This document shows positions 1-6,372 of a stretch of 20,442 nucleotides of DNA, piece after piece. The translations under genes and the position numbers were made by a program. Numbering within the stretch: the stretch's first letter is position 1; each line of letters starts with the position of its first letter. Source of the DNA: an uncultured Dorea sp. (lineage in GTDB: Bacteria; Bacillota_A; Clostridia; Lachnospirales; Lachnospiraceae); assembly GCA_948468495.1 (NCBI GenBank), contig CAOKJI010000002.1:1-20442 (forward strand), given 5' to 3'. Under the pieces are notes generated by a model that saw only the letters and a list, made by a program, of their open reading frames with translations, did no database searches and was not told where the DNA came from.

Positions 1-1
1 C

Positions 2-511
2 TACTTTGAATCCTATAAGATGGAGGTAATCCTTGCTGATTACGCTTCGGATATGAAGGGAATCTCTGCATACAGGCAGCAGGCGGTTGAGTCTTTTATC
101 GGTCGAATGGATGAAAGAAACTGCACAAGGGATTTTATTGAATGGATAGCGGATGAGATTGAAACGGCTATCCCGGAGAAGGAAGCAAGAACGGGGAAGA
201 GAGACGCCCGCACGCGCAGAGTGCCTAAGATGATTAAAGGGTATTTCACAGATATGGAAAAGGTTATTGAGGAGAGCGCGGCAGTTCTTCCGTCCGGAAA
301 GAAATGCTGTATCGTAGTTGACCAAAGCGCATATCTGGGAAGAATTGTGCCTACGGATTTATTTCTTGCCGCGATAGCGGAGGATTATGGATTTGAGGTT
401 CATGAAATTATCGTGTGCAGGAATGCTAAAACTTCGGGGCAGCAGATACAGCGGTATCCATATTTGAGGGATTCGCTCCGGGAGAGCATTGTGGTATTGG
501 AGCGCGTTTGA
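2..511 (+). CDS. DNA methyltransferase, C-terminal part (5' end outside window)
   Basis: The frame is open from the first bases of the window, so the ATG at 20 is probably internal and only the last ~170 residues are seen. The segment around 300-505 (a CIVVDQSAYLGRIVPTDLF stretch, then VCRNAKTSGQQ, then LRESIVVLER just before the stop) resembles the end of site-specific DNA methyltransferases of the amino-methylating (N4-cytosine/N6-adenine) type that accompany restriction genes. The catalytic and SAM motifs would lie upstream and cannot be checked. It converges on the nuclease-helicase gene at 691-3588, and the two probably form one restriction-modification locus, with this gene protecting host DNA. 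The methyltransferase call rests on remembered family similarity of the C-terminus; an uncharacterised protein is the alternative. Confidence 0.6.
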   Translation, partial: YFESYKMEVILADYASDMKGISAYRQQAVESFIGRMDERNCTRDFIEWIADEIETAIPEKEARTGKRDARTRRVPKMIKGYFTDMEKVIEESAAVLPSGKKCCIVVDQSAYLGRIVPTDLFLAAIAEDYGFEVHEIIVCRNAKTSGQQIQRYPYLRDSLRESIVVLERV

Positions 512-529
512 AAATTCATTCCTGCAATC

Positions 530-629
530 TGCCGCCCCACTTCACACCAGATTTTATGCTGAATTTGGTCAATGTAGCCCACTACATCTCCCAAATCCAG
601 CATAAAATCTGATGCAAATTGGGACGGCA
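530..629. repeat. ~100-nt imperfect palindrome between convergent genes
   Basis: Positions 530-577 pair with 582-629 around a 4-nt loop (CCCA at 578-581). The core 548-568 with 591-611 is 20 of 21 paired, and the tip 572-577 with 582-587 is perfect; the outer part has scattered mismatches. It lies between the stop codons of two converging genes, so it could act as a two-way terminator, although there is no long T run. Its length and the absence of a T tract also fit a dispersed intergenic palindrome. The structure is seen directly; its role is inferred. Confidence 0.75.
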
Positions 630-690
630 TTTTGCAAAAAGCAGTTTGGGGACACGCTCTAGGATATAAGTAAGTTCAGCTTGCGCGTTA

Positions 691-3588
691 TCACAGATTG
701 ATTTTACAGATTTGTTTTCCGTAAAGTTCTTCCAGTTTCCTGCTGTCGCTTAAGAGGGCGGCGGTCTCAATCTCATCTGTAAGGTCAAGAAGTTCGCGAA
801 TCGACGGCTGTACGCCGGGATGGATGATGATTTTCTCTTTATCATTTTTCCCTTCGGAGGTGACAAAGATATTGTCAAATACCCATAAATGCTTTTTAAA
901 ATAATTAAATTGATTATAAGTGGTCGTCCGGCTGGTCCAGATATCTTTAAAGCCAAAGTGTACGTCATATTTGGTATTGAGGATTTCGAGGACTTTTTCC
1001 TTGTTGTTTTCGCTCAAAATATTGATATTTGGATAGGTGTCGCGCAAATATCTGATTCGCCCGGCTGCTTCGTGTATGGCGGAATCGCTTGTACTGCGTA
1101 AGGAATAGATACAGTACAGAAACTCAAATCTTGTGACAGAATCAAACTCAAGAAATATCTTGAGCAGGGCTCTGTATGGAAATAGGATGGAGCCGTCGTC
1201 CTTGTTGACGCAGTAATACTTGAGAAGCTGCTCTTTTGACATGGAAGGGTAAATGGACGGATCGGCGAGAAGCGATTTGCCAAGGGGAGTCATGTTATAT
1301 CTTCTTCCTTTTTTTGCAATTACCCCCATGCGTACTGCATGCGATACATTATTGTGATTACATTTCAAATCCGCCCCGTTCATCTCAGCCTCAGTATTTG
1401 TGAATTTCTCCAGAGTCGGCATGATGAGACTGTCTAAATAAGCGTCCAGCGTATAGTCTCCCAGTGAAACAAATACTCGCTTTACTTTACTTTTGCGGGC
1501 TTTCGGCGCGGCTTCTGTCCACAGGCCGGAAATGGTCTTATCAGAAGGGTTCTTATTGACTTCTGCAATACGCAGAGTTAATGAGTTTTCAAAATCCTGA
1601 ATCCCAATCCTGGAGTAAGGCATAAATAATACTTTTGACGACATTCCGTCTGATTCTTTTCCCAGGGTTCCGGCAGCGGCGGAAAAGTTAATCTTATCAA
1701 TGATATCTGCGAGAGCGTGATCCTGGGAACGCATAGCCTGGATTACATGGTGGAGCGTATCAAAGCTGCCTGGCGCAACATGGCTAAACAATGATGCGTT
1801 ATCTGGAATAATAACAGGAATCACAATGTAAGAACAGCCGTCTGTCTTGGACGGTGATTTTCTCAGCGCTCTGCCGACGGCCTGTACAATATCAATCAGG
1901 GAATTTTTGGAATCTGCGAAGTACACCGCGTCAATTGCGGGAACATCAACCCCTTCGGTTAGACACTTGGCATTTGAAACTAATCCCCGTTCACTGTCTG
2001 CAAATTCGGATAGGATTCTAAAGCGTTCGCCTGCCGGCATCGCTCCGTTAACATGACCGGTGTAGGTGCTTCTATTGCGCGTATCGCAAATAATGCTGTC
2101 TATGATATCCCCTACCGCATGAATCTGGTTATTCCCATGTACAAAGGTCTTGGCATTTTTGACATAAGCGTGATAAGATATTACTTTTTTAACATCTAAT
2201 TCTTTCATAACTTTCCCGATGAGAACTTCTTTCAGAAGGACTTCAATATTGGCGGATGAAATCTGCTCGCCAAGCTCTGTAGTGACAATTTTACGCTTAG
2301 AGACAAGTTCGGCAATATCGTTTTCTGTAATCGTACACACGACGATTTTATAGTCGCAGATAATCCCCTGCTCAATGGCCTGGCCAAAATTAAGAGATGC
2401 AAGGGTTGGTCCGTATTTGGCCGGGTCATCCATCGAGAAGATAATGTTTTCTGCGCTGTCAGCCGCTTTCTTCAGTCTCGGGGAGATTAAACGTTCTGTG
2501 GCAGTCATAAAAAGCCGCTTTTTAATCGGTATATACTTATCCTCCATTCCGTATACAAACATAAGGCTGTCTTTTCTTCCAGCTGTGCGGTGACTCTCGT
2601 CAAAAATTCCTAAGTCAAAAAATAAATCTGTCTCTAACAGAGCATTTGATATAGCGTCGAGAGAATTGTATGTTGCAAAGATAATTTTCTTTGCGGCGGA
2701 GCCTGATAAAAATGTGTGAATATCATCTGGATTTGTGGTAACAGGAAAATCAACGTCGGATGCAAGGATATTTACCTCATCGTCTTCGGGAACGGCTACA
2801 GAAGAGTCGCTGCAAACGCACAAATAGCTGAAAGGAACGCTGCAGTTATGAATCCACGAGTCAAGAGTCTGGCGGATAAGGGCAAGGCTTGGTACAACGA
2901 AGAGAACAGCTTTTGCGTTCCTGGATTCCTGGACCCACATAGCGATTAAAGTTTTCCCGATACCGCAGGCTGCAATAAATTTGCCCCTGTCATGTCTGGA
3001 AAGACCGTCTGTAATCTGGTTAATCAGTTGCTGCTGGTACTGATAAGCGCCCTCGGGTACAGCTTTTTTTACAGCCGGGCGGGCAGACATATCTCCCTCT
3101 AAATATTTCAGAAACTCTTCAAAAAAAGCGGAATCCAACATCAGAAATTTGTCCAGAAGAATGGACATCTGATTCTTCTTTTTGCCGGATACTTTGGGGA
3201 GATTTGCGCAGTTAGCGCAAATCAGCCTGTAGTCGGCATATTCGGATTCAGCCCAGAATGTAGCAAGCTCTTTCGCTGTGGGAACAGCGCGTCCAGAACG
3301 GAACTTTACCTGGTATGCGATGGTCTTTCCGTCGTTACGGATGATGACGCCATCCACGCCGTTGTCTTTTCTCTCCAGCTTAAGCTGTGCTCTTAGCTGC
3401 TCTGGAATGTGGTCCTCCGTATAAATTTCCTTAATATCATAATACTGCGAATTACTTTTTAAGTAGAAATATACGAGGTGTTCCATAGCGTCGCCTTTTT
3501 CTGTCGTATCGGAAATGGTCTCGACTGCGGCTTCCCATTCAGAAAAAGATAAGTATGTGTTCAATAATACAGGGTTAATTTTTTTCAT
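691..3588 (-). CDS. Restriction enzyme: Mrr-like nuclease fused to SF2 helicase
   Basis: A 965-residue protein. The N-terminus (about 30-100) has a PD-(D/E)XK-type nuclease core: a glutamate near 36, VDG with Asp79, and YQVKF giving Gln93-x-Lys95. A superfamily 2 helicase follows: Walker A ACGIGKT (207-213), Walker B/motif II DESH (330-333), motif III MTAT (361-364), LTEGVDVP (543-550) and motif VI QAVGRALR (569-576). The remaining ~380 residues include a likely winged-helix segment and may recognise DNA. Such proteins translocate on and cut unmethylated DNA, usually with a partner methyltransferase, here the converging gene at 2-511. The ATG at 3588 has an AGGAGGT site 8 nt upstream. It is intact with all key motifs visible. 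The exact restriction type (type III-like, ISP-like or other) cannot be decided from sequence reading alone. Confidence 0.8.
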   Translation of the reverse strand: MKKINPVLLNTYLSFSEWEAAVETISDTTEKGDAMEHLVYFYLKSNSQYYDIKEIYTEDHIPEQLRAQLKLERKDNGVDGVIIRNDGKTIAYQVKFRSGRAVPTAKELATFWAESEYADYRLICANCANLPKVSGKKKNQMSILLDKFLMLDSAFFEEFLKYLEGDMSARPAVKKAVPEGAYQYQQQLINQITDGLSRHDRGKFIAACGIGKTLIAMWVQESRNAKAVLFVVPSLALIRQTLDSWIHNCSVPFSYLCVCSDSSVAVPEDDEVNILASDVDFPVTTNPDDIHTFLSGSAAKKIIFATYNSLDAISNALLETDLFFDLGIFDESHRTAGRKDSLMFVYGMEDKYIPIKKRLFMTATERLISPRLKKAADSAENIIFSMDDPAKYGPTLASLNFGQAIEQGIICDYKIVVCTITENDIAELVSKRKIVTTELGEQISSANIEVLLKEVLIGKVMKELDVKKVISYHAYVKNAKTFVHGNNQIHAVGDIIDSIICDTRNRSTYTGHVNGAMPAGERFRILSEFADSERGLVSNAKCLTEGVDVPAIDAVYFADSKNSLIDIVQAVGRALRKSPSKTDGCSYIVIPVIIPDNASLFSHVAPGSFDTLHHVIQAMRSQDHALADIIDKINFSAAAGTLGKESDGMSSKVLFMPYSRIGIQDFENSLTLRIAEVNKNPSDKTISGLWTEAAPKARKSKVKRVFVSLGDYTLDAYLDSLIMPTLEKFTNTEAEMNGADLKCNHNNVSHAVRMGVIAKKGRRYNMTPLGKSLLADPSIYPSMSKEQLLKYYCVNKDDGSILFPYRALLKIFLEFDSVTRFEFLYCIYSLRSTSDSAIHEAAGRIRYLRDTYPNINILSENNKEKVLEILNTKYDVHFGFKDIWTSRTTTYNQFNYFKKHLWVFDNIFVTSEGKNDKEKIIIHPGVQPSIRELLDLTDEIETAALLSDSRKLEELYGKQICKINL

Positions 3589-3608
3589 CCATGATACCTC
3601 CTTTTTTT

Positions 3609-3640
3609 ATTATAGATATTCTAACACGTGGATAAGAAAA
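3609..3640 (-). promoter_or_regulatory. Probable promoter of the restriction gene
   Basis: On the minus strand a perfect TATAAT (3609-3614) lies about 10 bp before the AGGAGG site of the restriction gene. The -35 region is poor. The call rests on the -10 box and its position. Confidence 0.4.
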
Positions 3641-3661
3641 AGTAAATAGAATAATATAATT

Positions 3662-3707
3662 TTCGTGAAAATAATTATTTTACGTGATAAATAGAAAGTA
3701 CGTGATA
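3662..3707. repeat. Three CGTGA repeats at helical spacing
   Basis: CGTGA occurs at 3664-3668, 3683-3687 and 3701-3705, at 19- and 18-bp intervals. The last two lie in identical TACGTGATA blocks (3681-3689, 3699-3707). They sit in the 284-bp divergent spacer between the restriction gene and the Nudix gene. They could be a regulator binding site, but AT-rich chance similarity is possible. Confidence 0.35.
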
Positions 3708-3826
3708 TTATATCGCATTGCATAAGGAAATTTTCAATGGATTTTTGCAAGTTGCTGTGAACGGTAACGATGTTCCGGATTGTAAAAACCTCGCATCAAA
3801 TAGTAGTGTGAGTTATAGGAAAATGC

Positions 3827-3835
3827 TGTTATAAT
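3827..3835 (+). promoter_or_regulatory. Extended -10 promoter for the Nudix gene
   Basis: TGTTATAAT gives a TG-extended perfect -10 box, 38 nt before the ATG at 3873. No convincing -35 is present, as expected for extended -10 promoters. The ribosome site is GAGAGGTG at about 3861-3868. Confidence 0.45.
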
Positions 3836-3872
3836 TGTTATAACTAAGCAGAAAACAAATGAGAGGTGTAAT

Positions 3873-4331
3873 ATGAGAACGCAGCCGGTTGAATTGACAA
3901 ATATGTGTTTGATATACGATGAAAGACGGATTTTAGTTCAGGAAAAAACAGGAACAAAGTATAAAGGTGGACTTGTATTTCCGGGAGGCCATGTTGAGCC
4001 CGGTGAGAATTTAAGGGATTCTGTTATTCGGGAAATAAAGGAGGAGACAGGTCTGACGATATCACATCCGCAGCCCTGTGGGTTCAAGGATTGGATTCGG
4101 GAAGACGGAACAAGATATATCGTACTCTTGTATAAGACGGATAAATTTGAAGGTACTTTAAAATCTTCTGAGGAAGGCAGAGTGTTCTGGCTGAACCGGG
4201 AAGAGGTAGACGGAGCTAATTTGATTTGGAATATGAAAGAATTATTGCAGATATTTGAGACGGACCATTACTCGGAGTTTTTCTTTGAATATAAAGACGG
4301 CATGTACATGGAGGGTGAACTGCTGGGGTAG
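3873..4331 (+). CDS. Nudix (MutT-type) nucleotide hydrolase
   Basis: A 152-residue protein with a complete Nudix box, G-x5-E-x7-REIKEETGL, at about residues 38-60 (PGGHVEPGEN followed by REIKEETGL). The glutamates of REIKEE bind the catalytic metal. Family members hydrolyse a nucleoside diphosphate linked to another moiety; the MutT/YtkD-like 8-oxo-dGTPase group is the closest fit by size and by the FPGGHVEPGE lead-in, but the substrate cannot be read from the sequence. It is monocistronic, with its own extended -10 promoter upstream and an inverted-repeat element straight after its stop codon. Length is normal for a single-domain Nudix enzyme, and nothing is broken. Confidence 0.88.
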   Translation: MRTQPVELTNMCLIYDERRILVQEKTGTKYKGGLVFPGGHVEPGENLRDSVIREIKEETGLTISHPQPCGFKDWIREDGTRYIVLLYKTDKFEGTLKSSEEGRVFWLNREEVDGANLIWNMKELLQIFETDHYSEFFFEYKDGMYMEGELLG

Positions 4332-4336
4332 GAACT

Positions 4337-4470
4337 ATGTGACAGTTCACACGCCGCCTGCTCCACTATGTAAGCAGCGATTTCGCTTCCATTAAGAGCG
4401 ACTCTGAAACGCCTTGCTCCCTATGCCGCAGTTTGCAGGCCGGAGCAGGCAACATGTGAACTGTTATGAG
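4337..4470. repeat. Inverted-repeat intergenic element (MITE-like)
   Basis: The left arm (4342-4364) and the right arm (4442-4464, read inverted) share ACAGTTCACA, then four differing bases, then GCCTGCTCC. The inner ~75 bp is GC-richer than its surroundings and forms smaller stem-loops. The unit starts 6 bp after the Nudix stop codon. The architecture suggests a non-autonomous mobile palindrome. I believe similar units recur in Lachnospiraceae genomes, but that is memory and not checked. Confidence 0.6.
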
Positions 4471-4480
4471 ACTATACTTT

Positions 4481-4558
4481 TGACAAGAAAAATTGTCAAA
4501 TTAGGATTGACAAATATAGTTGTCAGTGATAAAGTAAATATGACAAATAAATTTGTCA
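4481..4558. promoter_or_regulatory. Three palindromic operators, TGACAA-N6-TTGTCA
   Basis: Three 18-bp palindromes of identical architecture occur at 4481-4498, 4508-4525 and 4541-4558, with centres 27 and 33 bp apart. The half-sites are invariant and the 6-bp spacers all differ, a typical sign of protein binding sites. TTGACA elements at 4480 and 4507 can serve as -35 boxes, so binding would block transcription. The XRE repressor encoded immediately downstream (4600) is the natural ligand, implying autoregulation. That link is inference. Confidence 0.75.
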
Positions 4559-4599
4559 AAACTATCAGACGTCTAATTATAGAAATAGGAGATGAGGAG

Positions 4600-4830
4600 T
4601 TGGGATTAGTAAATAATTTGAAAAAGTACCGTTCTGAGCTCGGAATAAATCAGACAGAACTGGGGCGTCTGGCCGGAGTATCCAGACAGACCATTAGTTT
4701 GATTGAGAGGGGCGATTATTCGCCGTCGGTGACTTTGGCATTAAAGATTGCAAAGATTTGTGAGGTAAGGGTCGAGGACATATTTGTATATGAGGAGGAT
4801 AAAAAAGATGAAGAGGAACAAGAATGTTAA
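4600..4830 (+). CDS. Small XRE-family HTH repressor
   Basis: A 76-residue protein that is almost entirely one helix-turn-helix domain: LKKYRSELGINQTELGRLAG, then VSRQTISLIERGDYSPSVTL. It ends in an acidic tail rich in Glu and Asp. An in-frame ATG exists at 4540, but it lies inside the third operator and has no ribosome site. The TTG at 4600 is preceded by AGGAG at 4587-4591 (8-nt spacer) and fits the usual family start, so it is preferred. The 3' end overlaps the start of the membrane-protein gene at 4808. In related loci a compact XRE regulator and a DUF3169-type membrane protein form a two-gene operon, and the regulator probably represses it through the three palindromes just upstream. Confidence 0.8.
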   Translation: MGLVNNLKKYRSELGINQTELGRLAGVSRQTISLIERGDYSPSVTLALKIAKICEVRVEDIFVYEEDKKDEEEQEC

Positions 4831-5496
4831 GAAGATAAATTCATATAAGAGAATGGGAATTTTTATGTTGCTTTCAGCTATTTGTGGCGGAGCGCTGGGC
4901 CTGCTGGGCGCAATTATTATGGCCAATGGCGGAATGAACATGGTAAAAGGCAGCGTATCTTTTGTATTGACAGGGATTCAGCAGATTATGGTTCCCGTAC
5001 TTGTATTTATCACACTTGTATCTATTGTTTATGGAGAGCTTAATTTAAAAAGGCAGAGAATGACAGGCAGTAAGATTCTTGAGACAGAAGATGAGGAATG
5101 CGACCGGTGGGAATATGAGGAGGAAAAAACAGGCGCATATGGAATGGTGGCAAATATCGTTTCACAGGTACTTTGTATTCTGGTATTGTCGGCGGGATTT
5201 TCGATTCAGTATATTAACGGCAATACTGAAAGAATGCTGGCGGCATGTGTGATATTCCTGGTATGTTATATTTATGATGGATTTTGGCAGATCCGTTATG
5301 TGAAGCTGGTTCAGAAAGCTCACCCTGAGAAGAAGGGGGAAGTATCATCAAGAAAGTTTCAGCAGCAGTGGCTGGACAGTTGTTCTTTGGCACAGGAATT
5401 ATGGCGATTATAACGGTAGCTTTCATCTGGCTGGTGGTAACAGTGCCTTATTTGAGCTCCTGCGTAAAATTAAAAGGGAAGAAGATTCGGGAATAA
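4808..5496 (+). pseudogene. DUF3169-like membrane protein, frameshifted near its C-terminus
   Basis: The ATG at 4808 has GAGGAGG at 4792-4798 and overlaps the repressor gene by 23 nt. The intact frame gives 201 residues with four clear membrane segments (roughly residues 12-38, 48-75, 118-142, 148-172), ending in an unnatural tail at the TAA closing at 5413. A fifth hydrophobic segment (GIMAIITVAFIWLVVTVPYL) and a basic end lie in another frame from 5383 to the TAA at 5494-5496. The change falls after QQQWLDSC and is best explained by a deletion that removed about 30 residues and shifted the frame. Family members I recall are about 240-250 residues. The product may be non-functional. The DUF3169 name is from memory, at moderate confidence. 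Confidence 0.65.
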
Positions 5497-5500
5497 GAGA

Positions 5501-5760
5501 TGTGCTATTCAGGAGGCGACGGATAAAAAGACGGTTATTCAGAGGGATGAATTTAATGTGCCGCTTGAAAATGCTTATTTCAGAGGATTCTATGAGAAGA
5601 TGGTCGCTTTTATCAGGGATTCCTGGTAGGAATATTGGGCTAGAGCGGGAATTATCTGGTGAAATCTAACCATGAAACAGGGAATGGGCGTTCTGATATT
5701 GTGGCGAGGAGTCATTCGCTGTGGGGAAGGTCGTTTGTTCTGGAATTAAAAGGATTGTGA
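5501..5760 (+). pseudogene. Remnant of an AAA-ATPase-like / DUF1703 nuclease gene
   Basis: Frame 1 from 5647 to the TGA at 5758 encodes [29 protein letters not shown] and VLELKG. This matches the PD-(D/E)XK block (S-N-x-E-x-G-x-GR-x-DI then F-x-LE-x-K) found at the C-terminus of the common gut-anaerobe AAA-ATPase-like/DUF1703 proteins. No start, ATPase domain or continuous frame remains; a TAG at 5641 closes the frame just upstream. A second coding-like stretch in another frame ends at the TAG at 5627-5629 (including NAYFRGFYEKMVAFIRDSW) and may or may not belong to the same relic. This, with the broken gene before it, marks a decayed zone next to spoIIID. Confidence 0.6.
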
Positions 5761-5851
5761 GGTTCGGACTTCTATTGATAATCAGAAAAATGAGGAGTGA
5801 CTGCAGTAAGATAACATTTAGAGAGAGCAGTCAGATGAAGGTATGAAAAAA

Positions 5852-5881
5852 GGAATATGAAAACAGCCCCCTGCATACATT
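5852..5881 (+). promoter_or_regulatory. Sigma-E-like promoter of spoIIID
   Basis: GGAATAT (5852-5858), a 15-bp spacer and CATACATT (5874-5881) match the sporulation sigma-E pattern (ATATT-like -35, CATACAnT -10). Transcription should start near 5888, about 22 nt before the spoIIID ATG. SpoIIID is a known sigma-E-dependent gene, which supports the call. Confidence 0.65.
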
Positions 5882-5903
5882 GTAAAAACAATGAGTGCAG
5901 GGG
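5867..5903 (+). terminator. Hairpin with T run covering the spoIIID ribosome site
   Basis: CCCCTGCA (5868-5875) pairs with TGCAGGGG (5896-5903), and CATTGT (5878-5883) with ACAATG (5888-5893), around an AAAA loop. TTTT follows and AAAA precedes, so it could terminate transcripts in either direction. Its 3' arm holds the AGGGG used as the spoIIID ribosome site. Confidence 0.7.
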
Positions 5904-5909
5904 TTTTGT

Positions 5910-6053
5910 ATGAAAGATTATATTGAGGAGAGAGCGGTAGAAATTGCATATTATATTATTGAACATAAGGCAACAGTAAGGCAGACAGCAAAGGCGTTTG
6001 GGGTTAGTAAAAGTACGATACATATGGAAGTAACAAAAGAGGCGGTTTTGTGA
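5910..6053 (+). CDS. spoIIID: spoIIID 5' part (interrupted by the element)
   Basis: SpoIIID is the small DNA-binding protein that switches mother-cell transcription between the sigma-E and sigma-K stages of sporulation. The N-terminal MKDYIEERAVEIAYYIIEHK, then ATVRQTAKAFGVSKSTIH, is a near-diagnostic match, including the whole helix-turn-helix. After codon 38 the reading frame enters the inserted element and ends at the TGA at 6051-6053, giving a 47-residue chimera with a foreign tail, MEVTKEAVL. The missing C-terminal half is at 15903-16046. Translation starts at the ATG at 5910 with AGGGG six bases upstream. In B. subtilis the basic C-terminal region is needed together with the HTH for DNA binding, so the chimera is probably inactive. 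Excision at ACATA would restore an 84-residue protein. Confidence 0.95.
   Translation: MKDYIEERAVEIAYYIIEHKATVRQTAKAFGVSKSTIHMEVTKEAVL
6020..6024. other. Left attachment core (attL), ACATA
   Basis: This is the left copy of the 5-bp repeat bounding the element. Bases on either side differ from those at 15902-15906, so the crossover must fall inside these five bases. The element-side arm (6025-6044) still resembles the displaced spoIIID sequence. Confidence 0.85.
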
Positions 6054-6149
6054 AGGTTTTGTATATGGTGAGATGAAAGGAATAAAAAGTAATGCATATA
6101 AGGAGAATTTGGTTGGAGGAGATGACTCCTCAGAATCAAATCTGCGATG

Positions 6150-6177
6150 AAAAAGCTCGGTGATGGCCGGGCTTTTT
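6150..6177 (+). terminator. Rho-independent terminator inside the left end
   Basis: AAAAAGCTCGG (6150-6160) pairs with CCGGGCTTTTT (6167-6177) around a 6-nt loop, with one G-U pair. It would stop transcription from the spoIIID promoter about 100 bp after the chimeric stop codon, shielding the element. The A and T runs make it usable in both directions. Confidence 0.8.
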
Positions 6178-6274
6178 ACATATGGAAATAAGTAAGAGTA
6201 GAAAAGTATGGCTGAGAGTGAAAATGCTGTAGTGAATCTTTTATTCATAGGTGATACGTTGTTAGGCAAAAGTG

Positions 6275-6283
6275 TGATATAAT
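6275..6283 (+). promoter_or_regulatory. Extended -10 promoter for the 6373-8390 genes
   Basis: TGATATAAT is a TG-extended perfect -10 box. It lies about 90 bp before the ATG at 6373 and beyond the terminator at 6150-6177. No good -35 is seen. Confidence 0.5.
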
Positions 6284-6372
6284 CAAATTATTATTATCAG
6301 GTTTAGGTAGATAAATAAGATTTTTCGCGAATTTTACAAAAGATATTAAGAAGAATATTGGGGGAGGTGCCT

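Larger units (their letters stand above)
6054..6357. other. Non-coding left end of the element
   Basis: About 300 bp without a convincing gene. It contains a small perfect GAGGAG/CTCCTC hairpin (6116-6131), the terminator at 6150-6177, and the extended -10 promoter at 6275-6283. Confidence 0.6.

Noticed and set aside
6122..6163. Possible 13-codon ORF (ATG at 6122, reading MTPQNQICDEKAR) before the terminator
   Set aside because: The ribosome site is too close to the ATG and lies in a hairpin, and the sequence runs into the terminator stem.
5772..6269. Minus-strand ORF of 165 codons across the spoIIID left half
   Set aside because: It is antisense to the clear SpoIIID sequence and two hairpins, has no ribosome site and has a composition typical of a shadow frame.
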